NCBI GenBank assembly: GCA_940337035.1
Contig: CALNHX010002827.1
Location: 1 to 64,000 of the forward strand
Direction of reading: 5' to 3'
DNA from: Agriotes lineatus
Taxonomy: Eukaryota; Arthropoda; Insecta; Coleoptera; Elateridae
DNA length: 64,000 bases
Shown in pieces: positions 32,941 through 44,015 of this stretch. Position 1 is the first letter of the stretch, and every line of letters begins with the position of its first letter. A program made the translations under genes and the position numbers. Under the pieces are notes generated by a model, which saw only the letters and a list, made by a program, of their open reading frames with translations, was not told where the DNA came from and did not search any database.

Positions 32941-34150
32941 AAAAAAGGTTTATTTATTATTATTATTTCATTCAGATAAGGGCTAAAGACCAAGGTCCTA
33001 TAATGACCAAAGAAACAAATTACTATAATTAGCAGCAATGGTATAAACATTTTTAAATAAGAATACAGTACAATTTAAATAAACGTTAATTTAGAGATTG
33101 TCGCACTTGCTTTTGAAAATATTAATTGATGGTGCACACGCTACATTAGCTGGCCTGTTGTTTCAAACGTCGAAAATCCTGTTAGACAAGAAATTTCTTG
33201 TCCTGGTCTTAAAATTTTCTTTTCGCAGTTTAAACTTATGACCACGAAGTCATTCGTCTATGTTCAAGATATACGGAAGGTTAAGTTAGAACTGATTGCA
33301 TAGAATTTTGTACGTGAGTATTAGGTCAACTCGCAATCTTCGGTCGGAAAATAAAAGAAGATTCGTCATAGATAATCTCTTTTCGTAGGATGGTTTTTCT
33401 CTTTCAAAAGGGATACGAGTAGCGTACCTCTGCATCCTCTAGAGATGGATTTGATCCGCAACCCGATTAGGACAACAGATCACAACCGCGTATTCAAGAT
33501 GAGGTCTCACAAAAGTTTTGTACAGTTTAATAAAAACCGGATACGATACACAAATAAAACACTTCTTTAGCAGAAAGCGGATTTTGTTCGCACATTTACG
33601 TGTCTCAATAACATGTCAGGACCAAGTAAGGTTCTTGTTTATTTAAACACCAAGGTCAGTGTACGACTCGACATTTCTAAGCTCGATGTTATTAATGCAA
33701 TAAGAAAGGCACAGATTATTTTTGCCGATTTCTAGTACTTCTTACACTTTTCACTATTCACAGGCACTAGCTATTCGTGACGTGAAGGTAATGCGTAAGA
33801 GGGTTTGCGCATATTTTTGTGTCATCGGCGAAAAATTACCTTTGAAGGTGGTAAGTCTGAGATATAAACCAAAAATAACAATGGACTTAAAACCGAGCTT
33901 TCTGACACACCACTAAGGACATTTTAAGTAGAAAACGAGTCACCTACCCGGATGGTGAAAGTTCGGTCGGTCAGAAAATCCTGAATCCAAAGTAAAAAAT
34001 TGCCACGTATTCCAGCATGATTCAGTTTATGCATTAGTTGTCTTCTGGGTACCCTGTCAAAGCTTTCGGCGAAGTCTAACTGAATCACATCTGTCGGTTG
34101 CTTATTATCCAGATCCAAATACCGATCATTAACGTATTGTCACAAGAGTG
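32941..34150 (-). pseudogene. CR1/Jockey-like non-LTR element, RT and C-terminus, decayed
   Basis: On the minus strand from about 34150: DVIQLDFAESFDRVPRRQLM, GIRGNFLLWIQDFL (frame 34118-33924), then LSPLLFLVYISDLP and, after a frameshift, the catalytic box FADDTKICANPLTH near 33820. The distal end is also present: KNHPTKRDYL, LRGHKFKLRKENFK, NFLSNRIFDV, APSINIFKSK and a stop near 33100. The 3' untranslated part ends in a TAA-rich tail at about 32941-32970 (minus strand AATAATAATAATAAATAAA). Several stops and shifts make it inactive. The DFAxxFDRVPRRxL and GxxxLSPLLFxxYISDLP patterns are CR1-like. Confidence 0.8.
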
Positions 34151-34756
34151 TTGACTGTAAGTGTAGACGTGTTTCATAAATAATCAAGCCTTTCGGAGTA
34201 CTATCGCAGATTTCTAGTAGAACACCAGTTCGATTTGTTACAATATTACGCACTTGAATAGTACTTCGTGTATATAGATTTTTGTAACAACATAATTCGA
34301 ACTTAATAATTACTAAAACCCGGGTGTAAAGTCTGTTTCGGTTCGACTGTACAAGATGCCCTTTTGGTATACCAAATGAGCGATACTCCTGCGATTCTGA
34401 CCAGGAGCTAGAAAATTCTTGTTTGATGCACCGTGTAGCTATCTTTTATGGATCTGGCCTCGAGTCGATAAACCAGAATTTGGCCAGCTTTAACCTCTTC
34501 TGGACCATCAAGTTTCCTCAGAAACTGTAGAACGGTGCATTGCCGAGTGTGTAACTTTGCAACGCTCCTTGCATGTGAGCTTGTACCTATGTCAATCAAT
34601 AACAATATTTGTCATATGTGTGTGAGTGGATAAGGTTCAGTATTGCGCCATTAACAAAAATCATTTGGATTTGTATCGTCAAAGTCAATCATTTTGGACC
34701 GCAACCCCTTTTTTGCCTTGAATTTTATTTCCAGGACGCCCTCCCATTTATATATA
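34151..34756. other. non-coding, nothing recognised
   Basis: A minus-strand frame of 65 codons (34408-34605) has no recognised domain. The stretch ends in the TATA run that flanks the next element. Confidence 0.4.
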
Positions 34757-35577
34757 CAGGGTGTTTCAGAATAACTGTTCCTAATTCTCAGAATTGAGAG
34801 AGGGCATGTTATTCAACACTTTTCAATGATAAACTAGTGTTCGGAAATACTTCCGTTTCGAGATAATACGACATCGAATTGAGTACTTGAAATAATCTCA
34901 ATGTGAAAAGTAACGATTTTATTGATTTCCAGCGGTTGCAATTTTTATTAATATTTAAAAAATGGTATTACACAAAAATTATAAGAATTGTTCAAAATTA
35001 TGGCCGCCATTGTCGACACACAAAGTATAACGATGTGTGATTGACCGACGAATTCTTCGAAATATTTGCGGACGATCACGAATGTTATCAAAAGCAAGAA
35101 TAATTCGAGCCACTAACTCCTCTGATGTGTCCACAGGTGTCGCATAGACGAGTGATTTAATATGACCCCAAATACAAAAATCAATTGGAGTCATATCTGG
35201 CGAACGTGCAGGCCAAATAATAGGACCTTGTCTCCCAATCCATCGGTTTCGAAATTGTGCATTTAAATAATCTCGAACATTTAAACCGAAATGCGCTGGT
35301 GCACCATCACGTTGAAAGACCAAGTCTCTACGAATATTAAGTGGCACATCTTCAAGTAACTCCGGCCATGTTGCCATGGATAAGGTCCACTATCTGCAGC
35401 TATTTTGCATGCATGCGTTACTTTCCACATTGAGATTATTTCAAGTACTCAATTCCTTAATGTCGTATTATCTCGAAACGGAAGTATTTCCGAACACTAG
35501 TTTATTATTAAAAAGTGTTGAATAACATGCCCTCTCTCAATTCTGAGAATTAGGAACAGTTATTATGAAACACCCTG
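34757..35577 (-). mobile_element. Tc1/mariner-type element with long inverted repeats and truncated transposase
   Basis: Begins CAGGGTGTTTCAGAATAACTG and ends with its complement (CAGTTATTATGAAACACCCTG). Inverted repeats extend about 165 bp inwards (34757-34920 and about 35413-35577) with few mismatches, and TA-rich sequence (TATATA) flanks both ends, as expected for TA target sites. The 820-bp length leaves room only for the C-terminal half of a transposase (34979-35377). It is an internally deleted, non-autonomous derivative. Confidence 0.9.
34979..35377 (-). CDS. truncated Tc1/mariner-type transposase (DDE C-terminal half)
   Basis: 132 codons, open throughout. LVFQRDGAPAHFGLNVRDYL holds the second catalytic Asp, WPARSPDMTPIDFCIWGHIK the third, and YATPVDTSEELVARI and a Cys-Val-Asp-x-Gly-Gly-His end follow. 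These motifs are those of the IS630/Tc1/mariner group common in insects. The N-terminal DNA-binding domain and the first Asp are missing, so it cannot be an active transposase. The open frame despite truncation suggests recent loss, or origin from a recently active parent. Confidence 0.88.
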   Translation of the reverse strand: MATWPELLEDVPLNIRRDLVFQRDGAPAHFGLNVRDYLNAQFRNRWIGRQGPIIWPARSPDMTPIDFCIWGHIKSLVYATPVDTSEELVARIILAFDNIRDRPQIFRRIRRSITHRYTLCVDNGGHNFEQFL

Positions 35578-35591
35578 TATATATATATATA

Positions 35592-36283
35592 CAGAGTGTT
35601 CGGATAATAGGGAACCATACATTGATGGTGAGTTCTACGCATTAAAATAATAAAAAAACTTCATATGCAGTATTGTCCGAAAATTGTTATTGGCGTAGAT
35701 ACCGACCCTTAAAGTTTAACTTTTTTTTTATTTTTTATAACTGAGTAGATAACTACTTTAAACTTGGTGTACGTGCTCTTTATTGAAATGCTCACAAACA
35801 AAAAGAAAAATAATCGATAACATGTATTTTGAACTGGCAGTTAACCTAAAACCATATTTTCTTTTTAGTCATAACTTTTATATCTGAAGACATACCTCCG
35901 ATTTAGATACGACATCTTGTAGGGAATAAAAAAATTCAAAATTAATGTACTCTTGTTTGGTATGCGTAACATAAACCGTTTGGTTAGAAATTCTATCTAA
36001 AGTTTTAAGGCTTTTCTTTTCAGGGTTATCTGATTATCTGATTAGCCTTGATAACAAAAATTCAATTTTTGTTTGTTTGTTGTCGAGTTGTTTACCTGCA
36101 CTTATTATTGTTTTTTTTTCAGTTATAAAAAATAAATAAAAATTTAAAAAAAAAGTTAAACTTTAAGGGTCGATATCTACGCCAATAACGATTTTCGGAC
36201 AATACTGCATATGAAGTTTTTTTATTATTTTAATGCGTAGAACTCACCATCAATATATGGTTCCCTATTATCCGAACACCCTT
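35592..36283. mobile_element. MITE with about 165-bp inverted repeats, TA junctions
   Basis: Starts CAGAGTGTTCGGATAATAGG and ends CCTATTATCCGAACACCCTT. The arms continue inwards through matching segments (GAACTCACCATCAAT, CTTCATATGCAGTATTGTCC, GGCGTAGATA, TTAAAGTTTAAC on the left, with complements on the right). The roughly 350-bp centre is AT-rich and non-coding. It is flanked by TA, and only a 14-bp TA run separates it from the preceding mariner element. The termini resemble mariner-type ends, but no transposase is present. Confidence 0.85.
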
Positions 36284-37037
36284 ATATGCTTGTGGTGTTA
36301 CATCTTACGAGTTTGGTTATGTATTTACATTACATGTATTTATTGTGTCTGCTTTGCCAACCCTAGTCATCCGAGTATCAGAATAAATCGAACTTGTCAA
36401 GTTACTTTTGCGTTTCGTTTAGTAAAAGTAAATTTGTCAAAAGTATAAGAAAATACGCTCGCGAAGCGCCTAAATAATCACGACTGCCACTTGTAAAAGG
36501 TTGTAAAAGGGGGTTGAACTGCTCTGGCTAAAGCATCTAGGTCTTTGGCTAATAAACATTTGGCAAATAACTAGAACTCCACGTAAGTGTTGTGCCAGAT
36601 CGTTTGCCTGACCGTGGACAAGGCAGATTCAAACATCTAAGGGTTGAATTTTTCACTGTGGCGCCCTGAAAATTTATTATTTTGACTATCCTAAAACAGG
36701 ACCAGACTTCACAAGTATAGCGAATCACACCCTTCGCCGCTAGTTAGCCGTACATAAAGTGACGTCACTCACGATTCATTATATCGGTTTGAATAATTTG
36801 TCGCTGCGTTTTCTTATGACTGTAAAACAATTTGCAGGAAATAATTGAAAAGAAAGCAAAACCCAGTATTCACGTATCCTTTAGGTAATGTTTAAGATAA
36901 CTAATTAAGTTCTGCTAGCTGCAACGACCTGCCAAAGCTTCGCCTCTTGCGAACCACCTGTGATTTTCTTTTTGTGATTTGGGAAGAATGCAGCTGTTCG
37001 CAATCCACTACCAGATCACGTGTCGTACTTGAATCTC
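36284..37037. other. non-coding, contains dispersed repeat copy B
   Basis: No gene recognised. 36585-36750 aligns with 545-690. Confidence 0.4.
36585..36750 (+). repeat. dispersed repeat, copy B
   Basis: Shares with 545-690 the ordered blocks GTAAGT, GGGTTGAATTT, TCAC, GCGCCCT, GACTAT and ACAGGAC, then CACAAG. It does not encode protein, and its element type is unknown. Confidence 0.45.
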
Positions 37038-37510
37038 AAGCAGCGTTTTCCTCCACATTCGCCAGTCGCTGACGACCACGACCGAGTAGCAGCGACCAAT
37101 TCGTTGAGACATCTACAATGCATTTAAGCGGGTCTGTTTTCCTAGCTGCTACTAATTCGTTGCTACCAAAATCCGTTCGCCGGTCGCCAGTCGGCAGTCG
37201 CTCGACATGTTTTTGAGCAGACAAGCGACTTATTCGTCGACGAATTTGAATATTTTTGCATCGCGTTTGTGTAGTATTGTTTTTAAATAATAGATTTTAA
37301 CTTGGTGAAGTCAGAAAAATATAACTATAAAACTAGCAATATTAAAATTATTGTTTTTCTATTAATATTCATTTTATAAACTGCAGCTAGTCGCGAGCGA
37401 AGAGCAGTAAACCGCTGCGGGAGGAAAACAGGCAGACATCCTGACGAATTAGTCGTGGCTACTCGGTCGCAGTCGTCAGCGACTGGCGAATGTGGAGGAA
37501 AACCCTGCTT
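37038..37510. mobile_element. MITE-like inverted-repeat element
   Basis: Left end AAGCAGCGTTTTCCTCCACA; right end TGTGGAGGAAAACCCTGCTT. The arms match for about 75 bp (through ATTCGCCAGTCGCTGACGAC and CTACTCGGTCG), with shorter internal inverted matches (CTGTTTTCCT / AGGAAAACAG). No target duplication is evident and no protein is encoded. CAG(G/C)GTTTTCC ends are hAT-like in style, but superfamily cannot be assigned. Confidence 0.75.
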
Positions 37511-37859
37511 AATTAACATTTTTCACGTACTCTTATTTTAAGCAAACACACCACCCTTTTGTGTCGACGGCAGTTGTTATTACAGGGTGGCCTTACTTTG
37601 TTGGTTAATTATCGTTTTCACCCACAATAAAGTGGTTCCCTTGGCCGCGGTGCTTTTGTTTGTTGACAATATCGTAAGCACAAATTAGCCTGTAATACTA
37701 TATAAACAAATTCTTTAAACGAGTACATGATTCGGTGCTAAATTATTAAATACTGGGAGCGCATCGACTGCAACAGATTGCGTCATCTTTTGGTGCGTAA
37801 TTGTGACGCCGATTGCTTGCCATTTTATTTTTTGTATTTTATACAAGGTGTAACTGTGC
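37511..37859. other. non-coding, nothing recognised
   Basis: About 350 bases, AT-rich, with no gene or clear repeat. Confidence 0.4.
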
Positions 37860-38330
37860 TTAGATGGATTTTTGTCAGAGTTTCCCATACTTGATTTAGG
37901 GATACAATGTCCAACGTTTTCTTGAGATCATTAAAATTAAACATATTTATTTTTGCTTTACTTTTTACTTCTCTAGGAGTTGTTGTACCTAACGTGCATA
38001 TGATGTATGCATAATCTTCCTGTTGTGAAACCTGGTTATTTTTATTGTTCTTCTATTCTATTTCTTATTATCTTTCCATAGGTCGTTGATTTTATCGTAC
38101 TGATGCCTCTGTAATTCTTATACTTTCTTGGTTCGTCTTCCTTGAAGATTCCTGTTATATATGCTTTTTTCAATTTACTGGGAATTTCTCAATTTCTTAC
38201 TTTTTGAAAAATTGATGGCATTATTTGTAATAATGTATCCGAGCCATACTTGATAATCGTGATACTATTCCTCCATGTTTAGGCAACTCATTGTGATTTC
38301 ACTACTCTTCTTACTTCATTTGTGTTAGCT
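37860..38330 (-). pseudogene. highly decayed non-LTR reverse transcriptase fragment
   Basis: Minus-strand frames read KAYITGIFKEDEP, KNYRGISTIKSTTYGKIIRN and, after a gap, FNFNDLKKTLDIVSLNQVWE. These correspond to the RT blocks N-Y-R-G-I-S and F-x-D-L-x-K-A-Y-D-x-V-P-x-x-x-L-W. The usual Lys-Ala-Tyr-Asp catalytic block is degraded to KKTLDIV. No longer coding; clade uncertain (RTE-like by the NYRGIS context). Confidence 0.5.
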
Positions 38331-38879
38331 AGTTCTTGTACGATGTTCAACACAATGTTAACTTTAATTTCTTTTTTTTAATGAGGAGTTATAAGGGCAG
38401 TACGTGACTGTAGTAGAACTTCAATTTACAAAAGCTTACAAATTGAAATTTATTATAGCACCCTTTAGCAAATCGTGCCTTATTTACACATTCTAAGAAC
38501 TAAATAACCTGAAAGTAAACCATTAAGTGTATTTAGCAGTTAGACTGGGAAACATAACTGGAATTTCCGCAACTGCTTTTAGTCTATATAAATTATTTAC
38601 GCTGTTGATGCTACTCAAACTTTCACTTAGAGCGTAAACTAAAGGCGTTTACTCAAGGCTAATTATAGCCCTTTCAAGGTTTTTGTTATGTCTATAATGC
38701 ATTTTACTTTTGCCCTAAAAACGTATGCAAATATCTCTGTTGAAAACTCGTGAGGATTATTTCAATACTATTTTACATCTCTATAGCAATGCCACGATTT
38801 CATAGGCAGTCGTGTAAAACTAAATCTGTTCTTCCACTCCCCTTATCATTTCGTTATTTCAACTTTTACTATACAGTGA
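38331..38879. other. non-coding, nothing recognised
   Basis: AT-rich intergenic sequence, no open frame of note. Confidence 0.4.
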
Positions 38880-39101
38880 GAATAATGTAAGACTATACAT
38901 GGCTGAATTATGCAAAATTAGACATAGGGAATTTACTTAATGTTACCATGGCGTTTGTAAACAAAATAATAACACAGTGACTATATAAACTAATTGAAAC
39001 TGGATTATTTCATTGTAATTTCAAAATTGACAATTGTTACTAGCACGGGTAAATTGAATAACGCTAAAATAAAATTGTCAATGTATAGTCTTACATTATT
39101 C
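38880..39101. mobile_element. short MITE-like element with 21-bp perfect inverted ends
   Basis: GAATAATGTAAGACTATACA plus T at 38880-38900 is the exact complement of the last 21 bases, 39081-39101. The 180-bp centre is AT-rich and non-coding. Twenty-one perfect matches at this distance are unlikely by chance. The duplicated target is not obvious. Confidence 0.6.
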
Positions 39102-40501
39102 ACATTATGCATCCTTATTTAAGCTAGGCAAACATTTCGCCTAATATGAACTCTTGTAACTGTATCTCTTAAACAGCCCTACACCTACTGTATTATTACG
39201 TTATAATGCCCAGGGTTCGCTAGCTTAATCAGTCGGGGAGCTATGAGGCTCCATTTACATCGTCAGTGCAGCTAAGGGTAACTAATATTGTTGGGGTCAG
39301 CCCGTGGACACCCGAAATGTTGTACTTACAAATGCAAACACCAATGGCAATAAAAATCCCAACAGTTTACAGGAATACATATAATCTGTGAACAAACATG
39401 GACAAAGAAAAATGTACATAAAAACAAGTACACAAAGCAGTTATGCACTGCACATAAGAAAATGCCTTAACTAAATTCCGAACGTTCAGTAGCGCATGCA
39501 AAGTTAATTCGGCACACACAAATAGTTCCAACGCTCAGTTGTCGATTCTTGTTGGTTCTTTAGGGCGCGTCGTTATTCGCCGCCTCTGGATGCCCAATCA
39601 GCACGTGGTTAATTTAGGTGCGGCCCAATTAACCAGCACTGTTCGCCTAACAGGGCGCCGACCAAGTCGACCTTTTATCTTCGCAGGTTTGACAGCGAAT
39701 CGAATCCCTTGAAGACCTCAGCGTTGATTCAACTCCGCTGCCTGTTATTTCCCAAATTATCTTTGCAGAGTTGGCACTTTTTTCACGTGGCGTATTAAAC
39801 TCGAAAACTCCATAGTTAGCGATCACGCGCACAGTATTGCTTCCTTATAATGCGATTCTACGTAACTAGAACATAATGACACATACTGCTGGGCTTTTCA
39901 CTAATTAGTATATAATAAAAAGTATAAAATAAGTAAATACAGGGGGCACGAATTGGCCCCTTTCATTCTTTCACCTGCAGTCCTTAGAATTTTACGATGG
40001 GTACTGCAAGGCATTCACTCTTTAAAACACGCTCAGACTGAGTAGTCATGCTGAGTGTAGTCGACGTCACTTGTGCGATCTGCACCTGTTCTAATGTAAA
40101 TGAATATTTTTAAATCGGTTTTGCAGTTGGAGCTTGGCAATCTTAGAGATGTGTTGTATGAGTGTTAGTCTGTGTTTGTGCATTAGCGGTTCCGGAATCG
40201 TGCGACATGGCGAATAATGAACAGGCTGGGCCTTCGTGGTTGAATCTGCTGCGTTCTACACTATTCGGATATAGGCGTGTGGCAAGTGAAATATGATAGG
40301 CAGCCAACGTGTTAACTCAAATTTCTAAATCAACTTAGCTCATAAATTATTCTGGCAATGGCCTTATCTATACAGAAAATAATCTTTCCCCTAAAATTCA
40401 ATAGTAGGAAATGAGGTTCACTTGTACCATAAAGTACTTGAAAAGGTATTAATCGAAACAGATGTCACGCAAACTTATTAGATTTTGTAACTCGTTATAT
40501 T
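39102..40501. other. non-coding, one short ORF in good start context
   Basis: No recognised gene. At 40207-40296 an ATG in good context (CGACATGG) opens 29 codons starting MANNEQAGPSWLNLL; it could be a first coding exon or chance. A possible LTR-like start (TGTTGGGGTCAGCCCGTGG) lies at about 39287, but I found no second copy. Confidence 0.35.
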
Positions 40502-40807
40502 GTGAAATTTATGGCTAACGCTACAAATATTTCTCTGAAAGGTTTGCAAACATTTGGGAATTTCTACAAGACTACATGTTCATATGTGAGAAATATTGTA
40601 GCAAATACAGCAACAAGAATTAACTTCATATTTGATTCTTACTTCGATACATCACGAAAGAGTTTCGAACAAATTCGTCATGCTACATGTGGATCAATTA
40701 ATCTTCACTATATTAAAAATACAACACTGATTTCTGAACCAAAGACAAATTTTGATCTTCTAGTTCTAACAAAGTTATACTTGACTGTTTCAAATCGTAT
40801 CCACTAG
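40502..40807 (+). pseudogene. possible fragment related to the GCDTTS family (upstream region)
   Basis: 101 codons counted from a GTG. The central part, RINFIFDSYFDTSRKSFEQI, resembles the V-F-D-x-Y-x-x-x-S-I-K-x-x-x-R block that lies upstream of the GCDTTS region in that protein family (from memory of the family). The match is short and the flanks give nothing, so the assignment is tentative. If right, it is a third separate piece of this family in the window. Confidence 0.35.
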
Positions 40808-41180
40808 AAGAATGCAGCAATATATGGCCAAACATGCAGATTTTCTGTACTGCAACATCTTTACCCAATCCAACCACATTTATGTCCAAACAGCAAACCA
40901 ATTTAAAAGAACCTATAAAGGACTATAATTTACCATATTACAGGAGGTTCGTATTATCGGAAAGGGACGTTTAGGCGAGCATAATTAGGCGCGAAGAATT
41001 TAGACGCAGATGTTATTAGACGCGCGTACATTTAAGTGCCGGAACCTTGGGCGTGGGGACAGTTACACGCTACGTGAACACGTTTCCGTATAATATACTT
41101 TATTAACTAACTGAAAATAGTTACACAACTGCCACTTGCATAACAAACGTAGACACTTCTGTAACGCTTGCGTCTGCAGC
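40808..41180. other. non-coding, nothing recognised
   Basis: Between 40965 and 41040 short motifs of the type TTAGGCG, TTAGACGC and TTAGACGCGCG recur irregularly; otherwise unremarkable. Confidence 0.35.
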
Positions 41181-41658
41181 AAATTATAAGTTGTACATCG
41201 CTCATTTAGGCACAATTAGCCGTTACATTTAGGTAATGCTCAGTTTTTCTATAACGAGATATCAACCGCTATGCACGGTCAAAGCGTAAACTGGTACACC
41301 ATGCAGGCCGTAATCAACCCCTCTCGAAAAGCGCAGATAACGAGGACACCAAAGAGTATAAAAGCACCTTCCATCGTAGTTTCAAATCACTTGAGTCCAC
41401 TGATCCCGACCAGCAGCTCTAGGCCCGGAGAGGCCTCGACCCTAGTCCTGTCCGTCCGGCTTGAGTTCCTGGATTTTCCTCCCACTAACGCTTTCCTAGC
41501 CCTAGAATGTAAGAGCGTCACTGTCTCATAGAGCACTCCCTGAATCCGTCTGAGTTCTAGAATGTCACAGCGCTACTGTCTCTTGAAGCACTCCTTGGAC
41601 CCGCCTGCTTTCTCCTAGAGCACTTCTTATTAACTTCAAGTTCCCGACACTACCGGCT
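41181..41658 (+). repeat. direct repeat, left copy (LTR-like)
   Basis: Runs from AAATTATAAGTTGTACATC to GACACTACCGGCT and matches 45457-45906 with many substitutions and small indels. It includes TATAAAAG at 41357-41364. Downstream of the TATA box are about two units of a roughly 57-bp minisatellite (CTAGAATGT ... ACTGTCTC ... GCACTCC). Confidence 0.7.
41357..41364 (+). promoter_or_regulatory. TATA box in left LTR-like repeat
   Basis: TATAAAAG, conserved with 45635-45642 although the surrounding repeat copies have diverged. Confidence 0.45.
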
Positions 41659-42191
41659 TCAACGAGGAAATTATAACCTAATAACTAACGTACCTGTAGG
41701 AACGGCATTGTACGTCCAGCAACGTCTTCCTCGCCGTTTACCGAAAGTAAATTGCACTGCAGCGGCCAGAACGTATAATCACTCGCAGCCTGCAAATGTC
41801 TTCGCGGACAAATTCCCAGCCACCGGCGGACGTTTATACCAGGTGAAATCACACATTTCCGTTAATCCTGGGATCCAGAATTTGCATGCCAGAAAACTAC
41901 CACGACCTGCACTATTTAATACACTGCCACTGAACACCAGGTATCTTGCAATTATTCTGTTCACGAATATTTGTCCAAACTGCAAAATGTAAACAAACTG
42001 CCGTCTCTTCCGGACCACCTATAGACTATCGCAAACGTCACGGTTCGAACGCAGGATATACAAAGCAGCAGACATACATCGACTTCGGCTGAAGGCAACA
42101 AGCAACAACACGTACGTCCTCTTTGAGTTGCGGATCGGCCACGGACGAAGAAAATGCGAAACCAGGAAGAAGTTTTAGTTTTATTAATGTA
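41659..42191. other. core of LTR-like element, left part
   Basis: No recognised coding sequence; frames on both strands (41708-41992 plus, 41779-42018 minus) overlap and have no domain. Confidence 0.4.
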
Positions 42192-44015
42192 CCGGGTGGC
42201 CAATTAAGAAGGGCACTCGGCCCTATCTCGAAAAGTAATTGTCGTAAAAACTTGGGGTAACAATCTTATGACTAAAGCGGCCAAGAGAAAATGCTGGTAA
42301 TTATTTTTAAGTTTCTAGAATGGCCGCCAGAGGGCGTAATTGCATTCTTGAATTTTAAATCTCGTTATTTGAGAAATATTCTTATATTACAGATAGCTAA
42401 AATAGAAACCGTTTTAAAGCTGAGATAAATTCGATTCTTTTTTGTTAAATGCTTTTTGCTCGACCTCTTAAGGGAAAGTGATGGGGGGTGTCCGAACATT
42501 TTCGGAAAGAAATGTCAATAACTTCAAAATGGCTAAACGGATTTTGTCAAACTTGGAGTCGTTGAAAGGGCTTTTCTTAGGCTATCAACGCTGTTTTGAG
42601 CGGATTGATTTAGATTGCTTGTGTCGCCGCTGGAGGGCGTTTTGCGACAACACTACAAATAAAATTGATTTTCTCAAAAAATTAAATGCAACGATATAAC
42701 TTTTATTGCAACAAAAGGTAGCCAAATAGGAGTCTAACACGCTAGTGAAAACCGCATTTTGATATTTGTTTCCTAACCTAAAATATCAGTAAAAGAAGTT
42801 AAAACTCGAAATAATGTCGCATCTTTGGGAATATTTTCAGTATACCTGTCATTATTAAATCCTAATTATTGTTCTTTTGGCAAAATATATATAAATTTAC
42901 TGTTAAAATACCAAAATTATATTTAAAATGTCAATAATAATTAATACTCATTCACTATGACTGAATATTACCCTTCTGTCCACACGAAATTCGAAATTTT
43001 TAAAATGCAAGTGTGCTTTGGAAAACAAAATAGCAAAAATTATAATGGTGGTGTTTAAGTGTCAACCATATTAAGATTGCAGCTATTTATAGTGCATTTT
43101 GGTGGCCTTACTTGTAAAAAATGCCTTTTCCACCTGTAGAAGTGTTTGATATGTTTCGTGTTTATTTTCAAAACAATGAAAACGCAACTGTTTCTGTCAG
43201 AATCTATGCGATGGAGTATCCTCATAGGCGCCATTCAACTTTCAAGTTTTTCGTGTGGACAGAAAGGCAATATTCAATCATATTGAATGAGTATTAATTA
43301 ATATTGACATTTTAAATATAATGTTCGCATTTTAACTGTAAATTTATATATATATATATATATATATATTGCTAAAAGAACGATAATTAGAATTTAATAA
43401 TGGCAGGTATACTGAAAATATTCCCAAAGATGCGACATTATTTCGAGTTTTAATTTCATTTACTGATATTTTAGGTTAGGAAAGAAATATCGAAATGCGG
43501 TTTTCACTAGCGTGTTAGACCCTTATTTGGCTATCTTTTGTTGCAATAAAAGTTATATCGATGCATTTAGTTTTTCTGAGAAAATCCATTTCATTTGTAG
43601 TATTGTCGCAAAACGCTCTCTAGCGGCGACACAAGCAATCTAAATCAATCCGCTCAAAGCAGTGTTGATAGCCTAAGAAAAGCCCTTTTCAACGATTCCA
43701 AGTTTGACAAAATCCGTTCAGCCATTTTGAAGTTATTGACATTTCTTTCCGAAGATGTTCGGACACCCCCCACCACTTTCCCTTAAGAGATAGAGCAAAA
43801 GGCATTTAACAAAAAAGAATCTAATTTATCTGAGCTTTAAAACGGTGTCCATTTTAGCTATCTGTAATTTACGAATATTTCTCAAAAAAAGGGGGTTTAA
43901 AATTCAATTCCAGCATTTTCTCTTGGTCGCTTTAGTCATAAAATTGTTACCCCAAGTCTTTACGACAATTACTTTTCGAAATAGGGCCGAGTGCCCTTCT
44001 TAATTGGCCACCCGG
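42192..44015. mobile_element. long foldback transposon, arms about 0.8 kb
   Basis: Left arm 42192 to about 42993 and right arm about 43250 to 44015 are inverted copies. They begin CCGGGTGGCCAATTAAGAAG and end with its complement. Matching landmarks inside include AACTTGGGGTAACAAT, GGGGGGTGTCCGAACAT, GTCGCCGCTGGAGGGCGTTT, CGCTAGTGAAAACCGCATTT and GTCCACACGAA. By eye they are about 90 percent alike. A spacer of about 250 bp separates them. Directly outside is TA on both sides (42190-42191, 44016-44017), fitting a TA target duplication. The arms contain small open frames (42478-42699) without recognised domain. No transposase is seen. Confidence 0.88.
43344..43369. repeat. TA microsatellite in foldback right arm
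   Basis: A run of TA dinucleotides; the left arm has a much shorter TATATATA at the matching place. Confidence 0.7.

Noticed and set aside
39287..39960. Solo LTR starting TGTTGGGGTCAGCCC
   Set aside because: The start looks LTR-like but no matching end, duplication or second copy could be seen.
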